7,027 nucleotides of DNA from Nitrospirota bacterium (GTDB lineage Bacteria; Nitrospirota; CAKKRA01; 9FT-COMBO-42-15): NCBI GenBank assembly GCA_016195585.1, contig JACPZJ010000079.1, positions 1 to 7,027 on the forward strand, read 5' to 3'. Position numbers and translations under genes: made by a program. Numbering within the stretch: position 1 is the first letter of the stretch; each line of letters starts with the position of its first letter. Positions 6,682 through 7,027 of this stretch are shown one piece after another. The notes below the pieces were generated by a model, which was not told the origin of the DNA, did not search any database, and saw only the letters and a program-made list of their open reading frames with translations.

Positions 6682-6708
6682 AATTTTAAGATGGCCAATT
6701 TTAAGATG
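6682..6708. repeat. 12-base direct repeat upstream of queF
   Basis: AATTTTAAGATG occurs at 6682-6693 and again at 6697-6708, a 15-base period with GCC between. It lies about 40 bases upstream of the queF -35 and at the beginning of the short plus-strand frame. It may be a small tandem duplication or a paired binding site; nothing distinguishes these. Confidence 0.5.
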
Positions 6709-6880
6709 TATAAAAAACTGGATAAACAGACCTTATGTGAAGAGCAATGATGACTGGGTATATGAAAGGCTGGATGAGATAGATCGTTTTGAGGAATTTA
6801 TTAACGAGACCGTTGCAGTTATCAATCAAAAAGCCTCAATGCGGCAGCTAAGCCGTGCCCCGAAGGGGCATCGGTCTTGA
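6691..6880 (+). pseudogene. Unrecognised short or broken coding remnant
   Basis: A first frame opens at ATG 6691 (MANFKMYKKLDKQT...) and stops at 6750 after 19 codons. A second frame, open from 6674, reads NWINRPYVKSNDDWVYERLDEIDRFEEFINETVAVINQKAS and then runs into the palindromic cluster, stopping at TGA 6878-6880. It looks protein-like: acidic, helix-prone, with the codon style of the neighbouring genes. Its only near start is GTG 6737, with no Shine-Dalgarno, giving 47 residues. Removing one A from the six-A run at 6712-6717 would join the two frames as MANFKMYKNWINRPYVK..., so either a frameshift mutation or a sequence error is possible. The last 13 residues come from the repeat, so the original C-terminus seems lost. 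I do not recognise the family and assign no function. Confidence 0.35.
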
Positions 6881-6939
6881 GTTCCTTGTTCTCCCGACGC
6901 GAAGCGGCGGGAAGGAACTCACGGCTTAGCTGCCGCATT
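6838..6939. repeat. Branched palindrome with perfect 20-bp outer stem
   Basis: Left arm 6838-6857 and right arm 6920-6939 are exact reverse complements over 20 bases. Two hairpins lie inside. The first is TGCCCC-GAA-GGGGCA at 6856-6870. The second pairs 6878-6887 with 6912-6921 and is topped by CCCG/CGGG and CGC-GAA-GCG at 6893-6911. Both inner stems overlap the outer arms by one or two bases, so they compete at the junction. The folded form is a three-way junction, possible in single-stranded DNA or RNA. There is no T-tract after it, so it is not a usual terminator. Confidence 0.8.
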
Positions 6940-6969
6940 CTCACGGACGCGAAGCGGAGGGGAGAACGC
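6935..6969. repeat. Imperfect hairpin with CGC-GAA-GCG tip
   Basis: TTCTC 6938-6942 pairs with GAGAA 6962-6966, and GC/GC flanks extend it beyond one mismatch. The tip is CGC-GAA-GCG at 6948-6956. The five positions between are mostly mismatched. The 12-base string GACGCGAAGCGG (6946-6957) is an exact repeat of 6896-6907 in the preceding palindrome. Confidence 0.6.
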
Positions 6970-6972
6970 AGA

Positions 6973-7026
6973 GCTAACCTGCGAGCTACGAGGCGCGAAG
7001 CGCCGACGTAGCGAGTCAGGTTGAGC
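6973..7026. repeat. 54-base hairpin at right window edge
   Basis: Stem segments are AACCTG 6976-6981 with CAGGTT 7017-7022, GCTACG 6985-6990 with CGTAGC 7007-7012, and GGCGC 6992-6996 with GCGCC 7000-7004, closing on a GAA loop at 6997-6999. Small asymmetric internal loops separate the three. The tip shares CGCGAAGCG with the two hairpins to its left. The cluster may continue past the window. Confidence 0.7.
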
Positions 7027-7027
7027 G

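Noticed and set aside
6606..6698. N-terminal extension of queF from ATG 6698
   Set aside because: The added residues do not resemble QueF, the extension would span the predicted promoter, and MKYGEK at 6605 is the family-typical opening.
6706..6750. Programmed -1 frameshift at A-AAA-AAC (6712-6718)
   Set aside because: The heptamer is present, but joining the frame starting at 6691 to the downstream frame needs a +1 shift, the opposite direction, and there is no stimulatory structure close by.
6838..7027. CRISPR array
   Set aside because: The shared units are only 9-12 bases, lie at hairpin tips at 50 and 46 base spacing, and are surrounded by self-complementary sequence instead of unique spacers of constant length.
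6838..7027. tRNA or rRNA gene
   Set aside because: No T-loop GTTCRA-type motif in the correct place, no CCA end and no cloverleaf spacing. The stems form a long palindrome with side hairpins.

Overview
The window is a housekeeping stretch from a bacterium with an outer membrane. The evidence for that is an LptE-type outer-membrane lipoprotein encoded between leucyl-tRNA synthetase and DNA polymerase III delta. Base composition is moderate, with frequent AGG/AGA arginine and ATA isoleucine codons. The order leuS-lptE-holA, then rpsT and murJ, fits Nitrospirota or deltaproteobacterial-type lineages, but that placement is inferred from memory of gene order, not from a search.

Layout, left to right. 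Positions 1-2019 hold the 3' three quarters of leuS (plus strand, 5' end outside the window), followed by lptE (2048-2575) and holA (2578-3597), spaced like an operon. rpsT (3602-3937, minus) is convergent with holA, with only 4 bases between the stop codons, and is read from a TTG start. An 87-base divergent intergenic region (3938-4024) separates rpsT from murJ (4025-5590, plus). A metallo-beta-lactamase-fold hydrolase of the glyoxalase II type (5619-6236, plus) follows, then queF (6246-6605, minus, convergent). The last ~420 bases (6606-7027) are accessory in character. They hold a strong extended -10 promoter for queF, a 12-base direct repeat, a short or broken unrecognised reading frame on the plus strand, and a dense cluster of nested inverted repeats that runs off the right edge.

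Functionally the genes cover translation (leuS, rpsT), replication (holA), envelope assembly (lptE for LPS export, murJ for lipid II flipping), tRNA modification (queF, queuosine pathway) and probable thioester/glyoxal detoxification (the hydrolase).

No complete new multi-gene system is visible. The two most unusual items are palindromic elements. One is an 84-base, exactly 28-codon, double-hairpin repeat inserted in frame in the anticodon-binding domain of leuS. The other is the right-end cluster, with a perfect 20-base inverted repeat enclosing two hairpins, followed by two more hairpins. All four hairpins there have a C-GAA-G loop in the same orientation, three of them sharing the core CGCGAAGCG.
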